This document shows positions 9,530-19,369 of a stretch of 64,000 bases of DNA, in pieces; position 1 is the stretch's first letter; each line of letters begins with the position of its first letter. This DNA is from Gigaspora rosea (lineage: Eukaryota; Glomeromycota; Glomeromycetes; Diversisporales; Gigasporaceae), in assembly GCA_003550325.1 (NCBI GenBank), contig QKWP01000266.1:328049-392048 (forward strand), given 5' to 3'. Made by a program: the position numbers and the translations under genes. The notes under the pieces were generated by a model. The model saw only the letters and a program-made list of their open reading frames with translations. It ran no database searches and was not told the DNA's origin.

Positions 9530-11290
9530 GCATGAAAGTCTACATGAATAACTTATCACTATTCAATTTTTTGCATCCTTTGAGGCATTTAAAATACTTT
9601 ATATGATCTATTCAAAAAATATACCAAATGTTCATGGTGCTTTATTTCTATTATTTTTATTGCAATGTTCCCTTAAGTATATATTCATCAAATGTATTAG
9701 AATAGTGAAGTAATAATGGTTTTTATCCTTTCAAGTCCTAAAAATTTTGTTACCTTAATCAGCTTTTCTTATTCTGTCTCTTAAACTTGTTAAATAATTA
9801 TTTTTTTTGTGAAAATTTATAATTGTATTAGAGATCATAAACAATATATTTACATACTGGTGGTGTAGGTAATTCTCATAGCATAACTCAATAAAAAATA
9901 TAAATTATCTACTGGATAGGTTGATACAGTTTATGTTTTTCAAGCTTATTAATAATCGTGAAAGCTATAGGGTTGTTAATAGAACTTTTTGTTCACTCCA
10001 TTTTAATAGTAATACTCTGGATAAAATGGAGTCAACTAAGTGCTCTATTAATAACCTTAGAAAACATCAAAATATAGTGTGTTCTCAAGCAGACGCTCGA
10101 TGTGATTTTAACTAATGATTGAGATAGTGCTCAGCATTATGGCATTATTAATTAGACCATTTTTGAGAACTGATAATATGGAAGTTGAAAACTGATAGCA
10201 TGGATGATAATATGATTGAATTATGCCCACGTATCTTCTTTAATATGATTAATTTATGATCATGTTGGTGCTCAAGTATTATGATTAATTAAAATATTGA
10301 TTGCAATTGATGCTTGAGCAAACATCTTTATCATTATTACTATTTATTAATAATTATTATTTTTACAAATCAAAATAAAAATAAAATATATATATATGTG
10401 AAAACGATAGATCAATGAAAGGATAAAGTAATCTACGACATTTCCTATATCTGTTTCTTCTTTTTCAAAATTTACTACAAACCAACAGAACACAAAAAAC
10501 GTGTCTTTTTCTTTTGCGACGAAGATTTTGGCATAAGAATAAGGTAGCAATTCATCAATGTTGGTAATGATTTTGAAGATCTATAATGATAATGATAATG
10601 TAAAAAAAGTGAAGTATTTGTACATTTATTTTTTTAATTAATCAATGAAAAATTTTCGACCAATAAGCGTAACTCTATAATAAAAAAAAGGACTTTTGAG
10701 CCTCTATTTCTTGTTTATTGGAATGACAAATACCCTTGATCAGTTAAACGAACTTCCGCTAATAAAATTATTCTTTCTGACGTATTAAACTTTTATTACA
10801 TGCTTTATTCATTGGAATAAACAATACAATTAATTCGTTAAACCTATTGTTTTACTAAAAGAAATTCCATTTCAACAGATTGATTAAGGTGCTTGAGAAC
10901 TCCTATAAACTGATAAAACTTTATTTACTGTACATTGCCTAGCAAAAATGGTAGCCAGATAATTTTCTGGACAATGCCTAAATCCAGATCTCTATAGCCA
11001 ACACTATATACATATGTACATTAATTTTTTTATCAAATATAATTTTATTGATAAGGATTTCAATTATTGCAAAGGTGCAATTAAAATATACAAAATTTAT
11101 ATAGGTTAAAAAGACTTTTAGTTGTTGTTTATATAATGTATAGCATTTTTACCAATTAAAGAATGACTTTATTAATTTTCATGTATAGGTAATCTCATAA
11201 ATTCTGGCACAGCTAAATTACTATAGAAAGTAAAAATTTTTTATATATAGTCACCTCTTTCTAATCTGACCTCTCTCTAATTTGACACTA
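9530..11290. other. AT-rich non-coding stretch with one hairpin, copy A
   Basis: No supported gene. A foldback at about 9968-10062 pairs ggttgttaatagaac with the inverted gctctattaataacc, with inner arms around actccattttaa. The copy B equivalent (about 56824-56929) is a longer near-perfect hairpin. The rest is simple AT-rich sequence collinear with 56356-58130. Confidence 0.6.
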
Positions 11291-11294
11291 TTAA

Positions 11295-11983
11295 GGGTAG
11301 GGGTATGTAGATTATTTATCATATGATTTTTGTAGTACAATGAGATTTATATAGAAATTGAAAATGTGCTACTAATAAAACTTTTTATAGTTGCAACCAA
11401 ATTTGACTAAAATTTTATAATATATAGAATAAAACGCACATTTTATAATAGTAAAATTTTAATATAGTATATTTTTAAAAAAATTATACTTCTATATATA
11501 ATAAAGTTCCCCAGTTGGCTCAAATTTTCCTGAGTTACACAAAATGATTAATTTTGATTGGTCGATATCATATGATCATCATATGATTTTTGTAAACAAT
11601 TTTTGACACCTAAAGTTTAAATCTTTATAACTTGATGAATATTCAACCAATTGTGATAATTTTACTATTTTTAGAATCGCAAAAACCTGTTCTATGATTT
11701 TATTTAATAATTCAAATGATTTGCTTAAAAAAATTTTACTAAACTTTAAAAAAGAAAAATTGATGCCACAAAAATCATATGATAAATGATCTACGTAGGA
11801 CCCCGAAATATACATAGATAGATTAGGTTAATTATAGGGTTACTAAAAAAGAAATGATTTGCAGAAAAAACTTCAAAAATAAGCAAAAAATTACTATAAA
11901 TAGAAAAGATCAGCATAAAAACTTCAAAAATAAGCAAACTCATATCTGTATATTTCGGGGTCCTATCTACGTACCCCCTACCC
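11295..11983. mobile_element. TTAA-flanked non-autonomous element (689 bp), absent from copy B
   Basis: Copy B reads cactattaaactc where copy A has TTAA (11291-11294), the element, then TTAA (11984-11987). The termini are inverted: GGGTAGGGGTA at the left and TACCCCCTACCC at the right. An inner inverted pair carries the sequence ggaccccgaaatata. TTAA duplication with GGGTA/CCC-type ends is typical of piggyBac-like MITEs. It has no supported coding capacity. Confidence 0.88.
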
Positions 11984-12053
11984 TTAAACTCTTTCTAAAC
12001 TAAACATAATCTTCTAGAACATTTGTAAATTTTATTATAAAGTTCAAAAGCTA

Positions 12054-12421
12054 TATACAAGTTACTCTTTTTATAGTGAAGTCCTCAGACTATAAAAATT
12101 TCTTCACAATATTGAGAGATTCCTATATCAAGAGCCTTTCAATATAATAAAAACAATAATCAAATATATTATATATAGCAATATTTATAAAAAATCTATT
12201 GATTTGATTTTGTAAATAAAATATTATATAAGAAAATCTTCATGATAACATAAGAAATTTGGTTATAAAAATCTTTACTATAGCTTATATTGAGAGTTTA
12301 CTATTTAACATCATTATATAGAGTAAAGATTTATTAATAATGATTCTGTTCTAAAAAAAACTTCACTATAAGCCAATCTTCATTATATCAAAGTTTCACT
12401 ATAATGAAAGTAACTTGTATA
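12054..12421. mobile_element. MITE with TATACAAGT...ACTTGTATA ends, copy A
   Basis: Terminal inverted repeats of about 27 bp (tatacaagttactc... / ...gaaagtaacttgtata) contain the recurrent TATAGTGAA/TTCACTATA motif. The ends abut TA, compatible with a Tc1/mariner-type MITE. The same family occurs at 58204-58817 (with an extra insertion) and about 22262-22446. Confidence 0.7.
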
Positions 12422-12614
12422 ACTTTTTAAGAACTAACTTTTTCAAATTTTTATTTAGTAAATATCAGTAGCTCCAGAAGTTTAGAATAAAGTGAGTGAC
12501 TGTATAATAATTTACTTTATTAAATTTTTTTAAACTTATCTTTTAAAAAAACAGTACATTATAAAATTTAGTTATAAATATTAATTTTTTAGTTTATCAA
12601 ATAATATTAAATTT

Positions 12615-13725
12615 AGAGAATTGCTATTTTCACCTCCCACTTTTGCTAATACCACTTCCAGCCTGGCTTCTACCCTTCCAATCTAGTCATGTGTAATATA
12701 ATAAAAAACAAAAATCACATGACTTTTAGATTCTTGCATTTTGACAAATAGTTTGGTTATATATAATTCAAATCATGTGATCTGTGCAACAATAATAGCC
12801 AATCAAAATTTGATCCTGAAGTAAGTTCAAAAACTTAATCTACCCATGATTAACAATAGTCACTACATAGTAAAGTCCAAATTCTACTATATAAATCAAT
12901 TATTATTACTTAAGTAAAACTTATTCAGAAAATCACAATATATATACAGTAAAATTTTTAGCAAAATTAAATCTATTTAATGAATGTAAAAATTAAAAGT
13001 TAAATAATAAAAAATTCTCTAATTTGATGAAAATTTTATAGAATATATATTTTGGTTTTCTGAAAATATTTACTTAAGCATCTATAATCAATTTACTTAG
13101 TAAAATTTGGACTTACCTATATAGCTACTACTTGTGATCACTAAAAAATCAAGGAGATGTTTTAGCAATTGCAAGTAGTCACTACATAGTAAAGTGCAAA
13201 TCTTTTATATAAATCAATTATAAGTGCTTGAGTAAATATTTTTAGGAGACCAAAATGCATATTTTACAAAATTTTTATACAAATCGGAGAACCTTTTATT
13301 AGCAATAATAATTGATTTATGAACTGTATTCCTCTAAAAATAAGCTCTCTTTTTTTGCACATAATGCTGACCAAAGCAGTCATAATTCAGGCCAAAATTG
13401 ACTTAATTAGAACAGAGGCTTATTTTTGAGTAATACTTATTTTTGAAGTAATATGGTAATAGAATTTGGACTTTACTATATAGCAACTATTGTCAATCTT
13501 GGGTAGCTTAAGTTTTTGAACCTACTTTGGGTTCAAATTTTGATTGGCTATTATTGTTGCACAAATCACATGATTTGAATTTTATACAATCTAACTATTG
13601 GTTAAAATGCAAGAATCTGAAAGTCATATGATCTCTGTTTATATTATATTAGATGTGACTTGGTTGGAAGGATCAAAAGTCAGACTGAAGCAAAAGTAGA
13701 AGGTGAAAATGCAATTATCTTTTTT
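12615..13725. mobile_element. Long foldback element (~1.1 kb), copy A
   Basis: The left arm starts near agagaattgctattttcacc and the right arm ends near ggtgaaaatgcaattatct. About 280 bp of each arm are inverted repeats that include agtaaagtccaaattctac and aatcacatgac-type blocks. The interior holds a second, smaller inverted pair (about 12866-13130 and 13160-13480). No coding capacity. Copy B has the same element at 59053-60836, expanded by a later insertion. A related foldback lies at about 26770-27125. Confidence 0.75.
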
Positions 13726-13847
13726 TATAATTTATTTATAAGACAAAGATTATTTAATAATATTTTATATATAATATAAAATTTTTATTAATTTTAAAAA
13801 AAAAATATAAATTTAGTTTTTTAGATTAAAAACTAGTAAATAAAAAA

Positions 13848-14212
13848 AAGGAAATTGCTAATTTACACCACAGGTGATTATCACCTGTAGTCAATTTACC
13901 AATTAAAGTTGAGGATCAGCTGTAACATGTAGATCAATTTTTGTGTAACAAAAACAAAAAATTTTTTAAAAAATTGCTAAAATTGCTTCTAAACTAAAAT
14001 TTTGTCTATGAAACTACTTTATTTTATGCAAAAAAAAAATTACTCGCTAAATTTTGGTATAAACTATGCCCCCTGCCCATTCCAGTTCTCACCTTTACCC
14101 TAATATTAAAGAGATTTGATTTTTATTTAATAAAAGTTGTTTGTTTTGTTTATTTTTTTATGCATTGTAGATCACAGGTGATAATCACCTGTGGTGATTA
14201 TTAGTTATTTTC
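13848..14212. mobile_element. Foldback MITE with CACCACAGGTGATTATCACC ends, only in copy A
   Basis: The sequence caccacaggtgattatcacc at about 13865 is inverted at about 14190. Each terminus itself contains the palindrome aggtgataatcacct. Copy B goes straight across the site (about 61880). The flanking A-rich direct repeat is only approximate, so the TSD is uncertain. Confidence 0.7.
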
Positions 14213-14305
14213 ATAAACAAATACTAGTTTTTAGTTTAATATATACTTATATAATAAGTTAGTAAAATTTATAATTAATAAAATTTTAATTAATATTATA
14301 TTAAA

Positions 14306-14824
14306 GGAAAAATGTATGTCTCTCATCCAGCGATCTACATTGCATCTCACATCTCGATTTTGATTGGTTAATTGTTAAATTATAATTTTGGAGTTATTTT
14401 TTATTTTAACAATATCTCATATAATATTAATAAAAAATACTTTTCAATAATGCATTTATATGCAAAATTTCATGCTGAACAAGTTTACTTAGGTGCCAAA
14501 CAAAGATTATCTTAATAGAATTTTAGGATATTTTCAATTTTTTATTTTTTCCTTTAGTTTTTTGATAATATCTTAAAAGTCTACTAAGATAATCTTCCTA
14601 AGTTCTCTAAGTAAACTTGTCCAGTATGAGATTTTACATATAGAAGAAAAAATTTTTTTATAATATTTTTAATTTTTCTTAGGATAGTTAGATTTTTTAA
14701 TTTTTGTTTACATTTTTTGTCTTTGTTTACATTCGATCATTACACAAACTTTAATCATCTGATTGGTACGATCGGAGGTGCGAAAAATAAGAATACCCAC
14801 CCCCGCAGGATATAAATAACCCCT
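14306..14824. mobile_element. Insertion with 9-bp TSD TATATTAAA, only in copy A
   Basis: TATATTAAA occurs at 14297-14305 and 14825-14833, and copy B has an uninterrupted site near 61960. The ends (GGAAAAATG... and ...AACCCC) are only weakly inverted. Internally a long inverted pair surrounds aagtttacttag / ctaagtaaactt. A 9-bp duplication suggests a MULE-type non-autonomous element, but TTAA lies within the TSD, so a TTAA-specific element is an alternative. Confidence 0.7.
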
Positions 14825-15635
14825 ATATTAAAATTCAAATTTAAAAAATTATTTTTTATATTTTTAAGATAAGATTATGACTTGGTCTTTATTAAAGGTA
14901 GAGTTTACTCTATATCGAACACTTGTAGATCACTTATAAATCATGTGATGTGATTGGCTAGTTTCACATTGTCACCCGCAAAATTTATTTATTACCTGCA
15001 AAATTCATTAACTTAGTAAGTAAATTTTTAACATACCAACTTAGTTAATATAAGGGTTTTTTTTGATATTTTGATAAAACACGTATTTAAAAACAGGTTT
15101 AGTGATATTTTATAATATATTTATTTTTAAGTAGCTTATCCATAAGGGAGCTTCCAGAAATAAGCTGATTTTTGTTTACTATGAGCCCACCTCACCCTTG
15201 CCCCACCCATCCACACCTGATACCCAATTAGCCAATCAGATTTTACGATTATTAAAAAGTTAAATATAACATTTAATAGTAAATAACTTTTGATCTACTA
15301 GACCAAATTTGATGATTTAACTACCAAAATGATCCTCTCAATGGGAGGATTCTAGCGAGCCCAAAATTGGCAAAAATCCAATTGCAGGATTCTGTGATCA
15401 GAATAGATTTGTGTTACTATAAAAGTTCTATAATTTATTAAATAAGTATAACCTATTTATGAATTAGACAGGGTGTAGGTGAGATTTTCTGGGTCATGTG
15501 ATATCTGTCCCTCCAACCCTACTCCGGATGATCATCACATCACTGCTATATTAGTACACATGTACCCAGATAATCTTTTTTTTATTTTTATTTTTTTTTT
15601 GTATTTGTTCTAATTTTTTTTAATTTCACCGTAGT

Positions 15636-15769
15636 TGGAGTCGTTGTTATGGAGTCGTTGTTAATGGAATCGTCATTAATGGAGTCGTCGTCAATAGAGT
15701 CGTCATCAATGGAGTCATTGTCAATGGAGTCGTCATTAATGGAGTCGTCGTCAAAGGAGTTGTCAAAGG
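15636..15769. repeat. 15-bp-period minisatellite (about 9 units)
   Basis: Degenerate units of the form ATGGAGTCGTCGTCA. The 15-bp period keeps one plus-strand frame open as Met-Glu-Ser-Ser-Ser-like pentapeptides and one minus-strand frame as Thr-Pro-Leu-Met-Thr-like units. No start, stop context or domain supports a real gene. Confidence 0.75.
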
Positions 15770-16116
15770 TGCCATGTCGCTGTTATAGGTGAGTTGCCTT
15801 TGCTGGTGTTTTTTTTTTTGTTGTCGCATTTCAACTTTCTACTTTTTCTTTCTATAGTCATTTCGTGCCGTTCATTTTGGTGCCATAATTATTGTAGGTG
15901 ACGCGTTATCTGATTTGTATTGCCTTTGGGGTAGATTTCGTCGCTTGATTTGCTTCTGGTGTCGCTAGTGTTTTTTATTTGTTACATATTTAACTTTTCT
16001 ACTTCTTTCTGTAGTTGTCATTTTGTGTATCGTTATAAATGGGTGCTGCCATTATTCGTATTGTGTTTGTAGTGGCCATTTCGTCGTGATTGGAGGTATT
16101 GTTGCTAATAACATAT

Positions 16117-16235
16117 TTGTAGGGTTAGAGTGAATTGGTTGTTAGGGTTAGGATAAGTTAGTTGGTAGGGTTAGAGTAAGTTGGTTAGTAGGTTAGAGTA
16201 AGTTAGTTGGTAGGTTAAGGTAAGTTAGTTGGTGT
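16117..16235. repeat. GGTTAGAGTAAGTTGGTTAG-type minisatellite
   Basis: About five imperfect units of roughly 22 bp built on ggttagagtaagttggt. One junction reads ttagggttagg, superficially telomere-like, but the array is not a TTAGGG repeat. It ends shortly before the assembly gap. Confidence 0.65.
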
Positions 16236-16323
16236 TAGTTGATTAGATGTCCTCTCGTATTTGTTTATTATGGTCTGCAATGAAATGATTCACTGAAATA
16301 AGAGCTTCTAAAGTGTTTTTGTT

Positions 16324-17059
16324 NNNNNNNNNNNNNNNNNNNNNNNNNNNNNNNNNNNNNNNNNNNNNNNNNNNNNNNNNNNNNNNNNNNNNNNNNNNNN
16401 NNNNNNNNNNNNNNNNNNNNNNNNNNNNNNNNNNNNNNNNNNNNNNNNNNNNNNNNNNNNNNNNNNNNNNNNNNNNNNNNNNNNNNNNNNNNNNNNNNNN
16501 NNNNNNNNNNNNNNNNNNNNNNNNNNNNNNNNNNNNNNNNNNNNNNNNNNNNNNNNNNNNNNNNNNNNNNNNNNNNNNNNNNNNNNNNNNNNNNNNNNNN
16601 NNNNNNNNNNNNNNNNNNNNNNNNNNNNNNNNNNNNNNNNNNNNNNNNNNNNNNNNNNNNNNNNNNNNNNNNNNNNNNNNNNNNNNNNNNNNNNNNNNNN
16701 NNNNNNNNNNNNNNNNNNNNNNNNNNNNNNNNNNNNNNNNNNNNNNNNNNNNNNNNNNNNNNNNNNNNNNNNNNNNNNNNNNNNNNNNNNNNNNNNNNNN
16801 NNNNNNNNNNNNNNNNNNNNNNNNNNNNNNNNNNNNNNNNNNNNNNNNNNNNNNNNNNNNNNNNNNNNNNNNNNNNNNNNNNNNNNNNNNNNNNNNNNNN
16901 NNNNNNNNNNNNNNNNNNNNNNNNNNNNNNNNNNNNNNNNNNNNNNNNNNNNNNNNNNNNNNNNNNNNNNNNNNNNNNNNNNNNNNNNNNNNNNNNNNNN
17001 NNNNNNNNNNNNNNNNNNNNNNNNNNNNNNNNNNNNNNNNNNNNNNNNNNNNNNNNNNN
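16324..17059. other. Assembly gap (736 N)
   Basis: Unknown sequence, followed on the right by a 28-base A homopolymer (17060-17087), a likely cause of the assembly break. Nothing can be annotated here. Confidence 0.99.
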
Positions 17060-17060
17060 A

Positions 17061-17091
<31 letters not shown>

Positions 17092-17404
17092 CAAAAAATT
17101 TAACAACGGGCTTACAAAAAAAAACAAATAATAAATAATAATAAATAAGACACGATTTAATTAGAATTAGTGCACCTAATTTTTGTATATTTTCGCTTTT
17201 TCTTTTTTGTTCTTGTGCGCGTGTTGGGATTTATTGTTGGGCGGATCCGGAATAGTTAAAATTTGAACTCTCCGATTGGCTATTTTCTCTCCAGGAGTTT
17301 GTATTACCGCGCAAATAAGTGATCATGTGATCACGTGATCCCGACCTGGATCGGTGATCGAATTTGTCACGTGACCCGGAAAATTTTACCTACACCCTGG
17401 AGCG

Positions 17405-18230
17405 GTCCCTATTTATAGTAACACAAATTTATTTTGATCTAGGATCCTGTGATTGGATTTTAACGATTTTGGGCTTGTTAGAATCCTCCATTGAGAGGAT
17501 CATTTTGGTAGTAAAATTATCAAAATTGGCCCAGTAGATTAGAAGTTATTAACAATTAAAAATTAATTTTAATTGTTCCAATTTTGATGATTTTACTACC
17601 AAAATGATCCTCACAATGAGAGAATTCTAACAAGCCAAAATCATTAAAATCCAATCACAGGATCCTGTGATCGGAATAGATTTGTGTTACTATAAAAGTA
17701 ATATAATTTATTAAATAATTATAACCTATTTATAGCAACACAAATTTATTTTAATCACAGGATCCTGTGATTTGATTTTAACAATTTTGGGCTTGTTAGA
17801 AGCCTTTTATTGAGAGAATTATTTTTTTGGTGAAATCATCAAAATTGGCCCAGTAGATCAGAAGTTATTAACAATTAAAAATTAATTTTTAATTGTTAAT
17901 AACTTCTGATCTACTAGGACAATTTTGACGATTTACTACCAAAATGATCCTCTCAATGAGAGGATTTTAACAAGCCCAAAATCGTTAAAATCCAATTACA
18001 GGATCCTAAGATCGAAATAAATTTGTGTTGCTATAAATGGGTTATAATTATTTATAGTAACACAAATCTATTTTGATCACAGGATCCTGTAATTGGATTT
18101 TAACAATATTGGGCTTACTAGAACTCTCTCATTGAGAGGATCATTTTGGTAGTTGAATCATCAAATTTGGTTCAGTAGTTCAAAAGTTATTAATTATCAA
18201 ATATTAGTCAGAATTATACCTAATACTTCA
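17405..18230. repeat. Tandem array of palindromic foldback units
   Basis: Repeated blocks share cacaggatcctgtgattgg, gggcttgttagaat, gaggatcattttggtag and cagtagatcagaagttatt, alternating with their reverse complements. The axis of symmetry is aattaaaaattaattttt. Roughly three units can be counted, and a further half-unit lies at about 15290-15420 across the gap. Such arrays extrude cruciforms easily. No coding capacity. Confidence 0.75.
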
Positions 18231-18362
18231 GCTGACCCACTCACCCACCCAGAAATCAGCTGATTTCTGGAAGCTCCCTAATGATTGTGTTGTGTAATCT
18301 GATTTACATAGTAGAGTCATAATTAGTAATATAAAAATGATCTACATATACTCTACTCTTAA

Positions 18363-19369
18363 GCTTAGTTATTATTAAAATATCTTTGACTATTGTATTG
18401 GATTACTACAACTACCAAGTATCCTATATGTCCTCAACCTAGTTTCTGTATATTGCTTGTTTACTAATAGTACCTGTAGTGCTACTGCTACAAGGTTTGT
18501 ATCTCAAGCCATTCTTTTAGTGCTACAACAACCTGGCCTATATCTCAAACTATAGCACTATACATGCCTTTGCAATATTCACTATTTCTAGTTTTTCTTC
18601 TATTTCTCTTTTAGTTTCTTTTTCTAGTTGCTTCTCTTATCTCTATCTCATTTTCTTTTTCTGAATGCATTTCTACTTCCAATCTAAAGACCCGAGAAGA
18701 TCAGTTTGCTATTGGCAAACCAATAGTCTTCTTTTTTGGTATGCTTTAAAACATATGTTCTTTTTTTCTGGTATAATTCTGATTGTCCAATTGGTAGGGC
18801 CCTGGTATAAGCCCTTTTGTTGTAAATCTGCTTTCAGTTAGTTTACTTCTTAGTCAGGCTGCTTGCGGTTAGTCCTTATCTGATTCCTGTTAAGTACTTT
18901 CAAATTTGGCTGCCTCTTTGCTCAGGTCTTGCCAAGTATAGTTTTTCTTAACTTATAATTCTATATATAACATGGCACTAATACTCCCTAGAATCTATGC
19001 ACCCTAATTCTGTGTGTAATATAGTACTAATGCTCCCAATATAAATTGGTATAAACCAGATTACAGATCTATAGTTTGGGCTCAGAGTTCAGATTAATAT
19101 AATACAAATAAGTTATTTAAAATTGTCTCTAGTGGAATTCAAACTCTATATATTTAGTTACAACTACTTGAGGTAACAACCATCCAACAATACAATACTG
19201 CTACATCCCTCATATTTATATATTATTATAATTTTCAAATTTAAAATTTTATAAATTTTATAATTTTTTTAGTAAAGTAAAAATTTGGCACAGAACAATC
19301 GACTAATCAGATTGATGTCTAATTACATGTGTATAATTTGATTAGTTAATGGGTTAAAACAAATAAGGG
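18363..19369. other. Non-coding, probable 5' region of the LINE
   Basis: No open frame supported. The stretch is less AT-rich than its surroundings and pyrimidine-rich around 18580-18680. It may be 5' UTR of the element whose endonuclease domain begins near 19370. I cannot place the element's 5' end. Confidence 0.4.

Larger units (their letters stand above)
1..14858. repeat. Large duplicated segment, copy A (partner 46874-61996)
   Basis: Position 1 aligns with 46874. Similarity then runs to about 14858, where it is lost (partner end about 61996). By eye the copies differ by a few percent in coding parts; one 171-residue protein differs at about 9-10 positions. The alignment is broken by discrete insertions in one copy or the other: solo LTR, TTAA elements and foldback MITEs. 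The segment contains the 5' portion of the giant retroelement plus about 7 kb of non-coding flank with a secreted-peptide gene. It continues beyond the left edge. It could be a segmental duplication or two insertions of a larger unit. Confidence 0.93.
14896..18358. mobile_element. TTAA-flanked composite element (3.46 kb, contains the assembly gap)
   Basis: TTAA at 14892-14895 is followed by AGGTAGAGTTTACTC. At the right, GATCTACATATACTCTACTC is followed by TTAA at 18359-18362. These ends match the family of 55203-55696. A second inverted pair lies further in: gggagcttccagaaat near 15146 and atttctggaagctccc near 18264. Inside are palindromic blocks, two minisatellites and the 736-bp gap, so transposase coding in the gap cannot be excluded. 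Confidence 0.65.

Noticed and set aside
10347..10550. Minus-strand 67-codon hydrophobic frame
   Set aside because: The copy B equivalent is frameshifted early, and codons show no constraint.
15647..15829. Thr-Pro-Leu repeat protein on the minus strand
   Set aside because: Produced by a 15-bp minisatellite that keeps several frames open; no domain or regulatory context.
16140..16170. Telomere-like ttagggttagg
   Set aside because: Only two units inside a degenerate ~22-bp minisatellite; not a telomeric array.
16243..17131. Long frames across the N gap on both strands
   Set aside because: They consist of unknown bases; no sequence supports coding.
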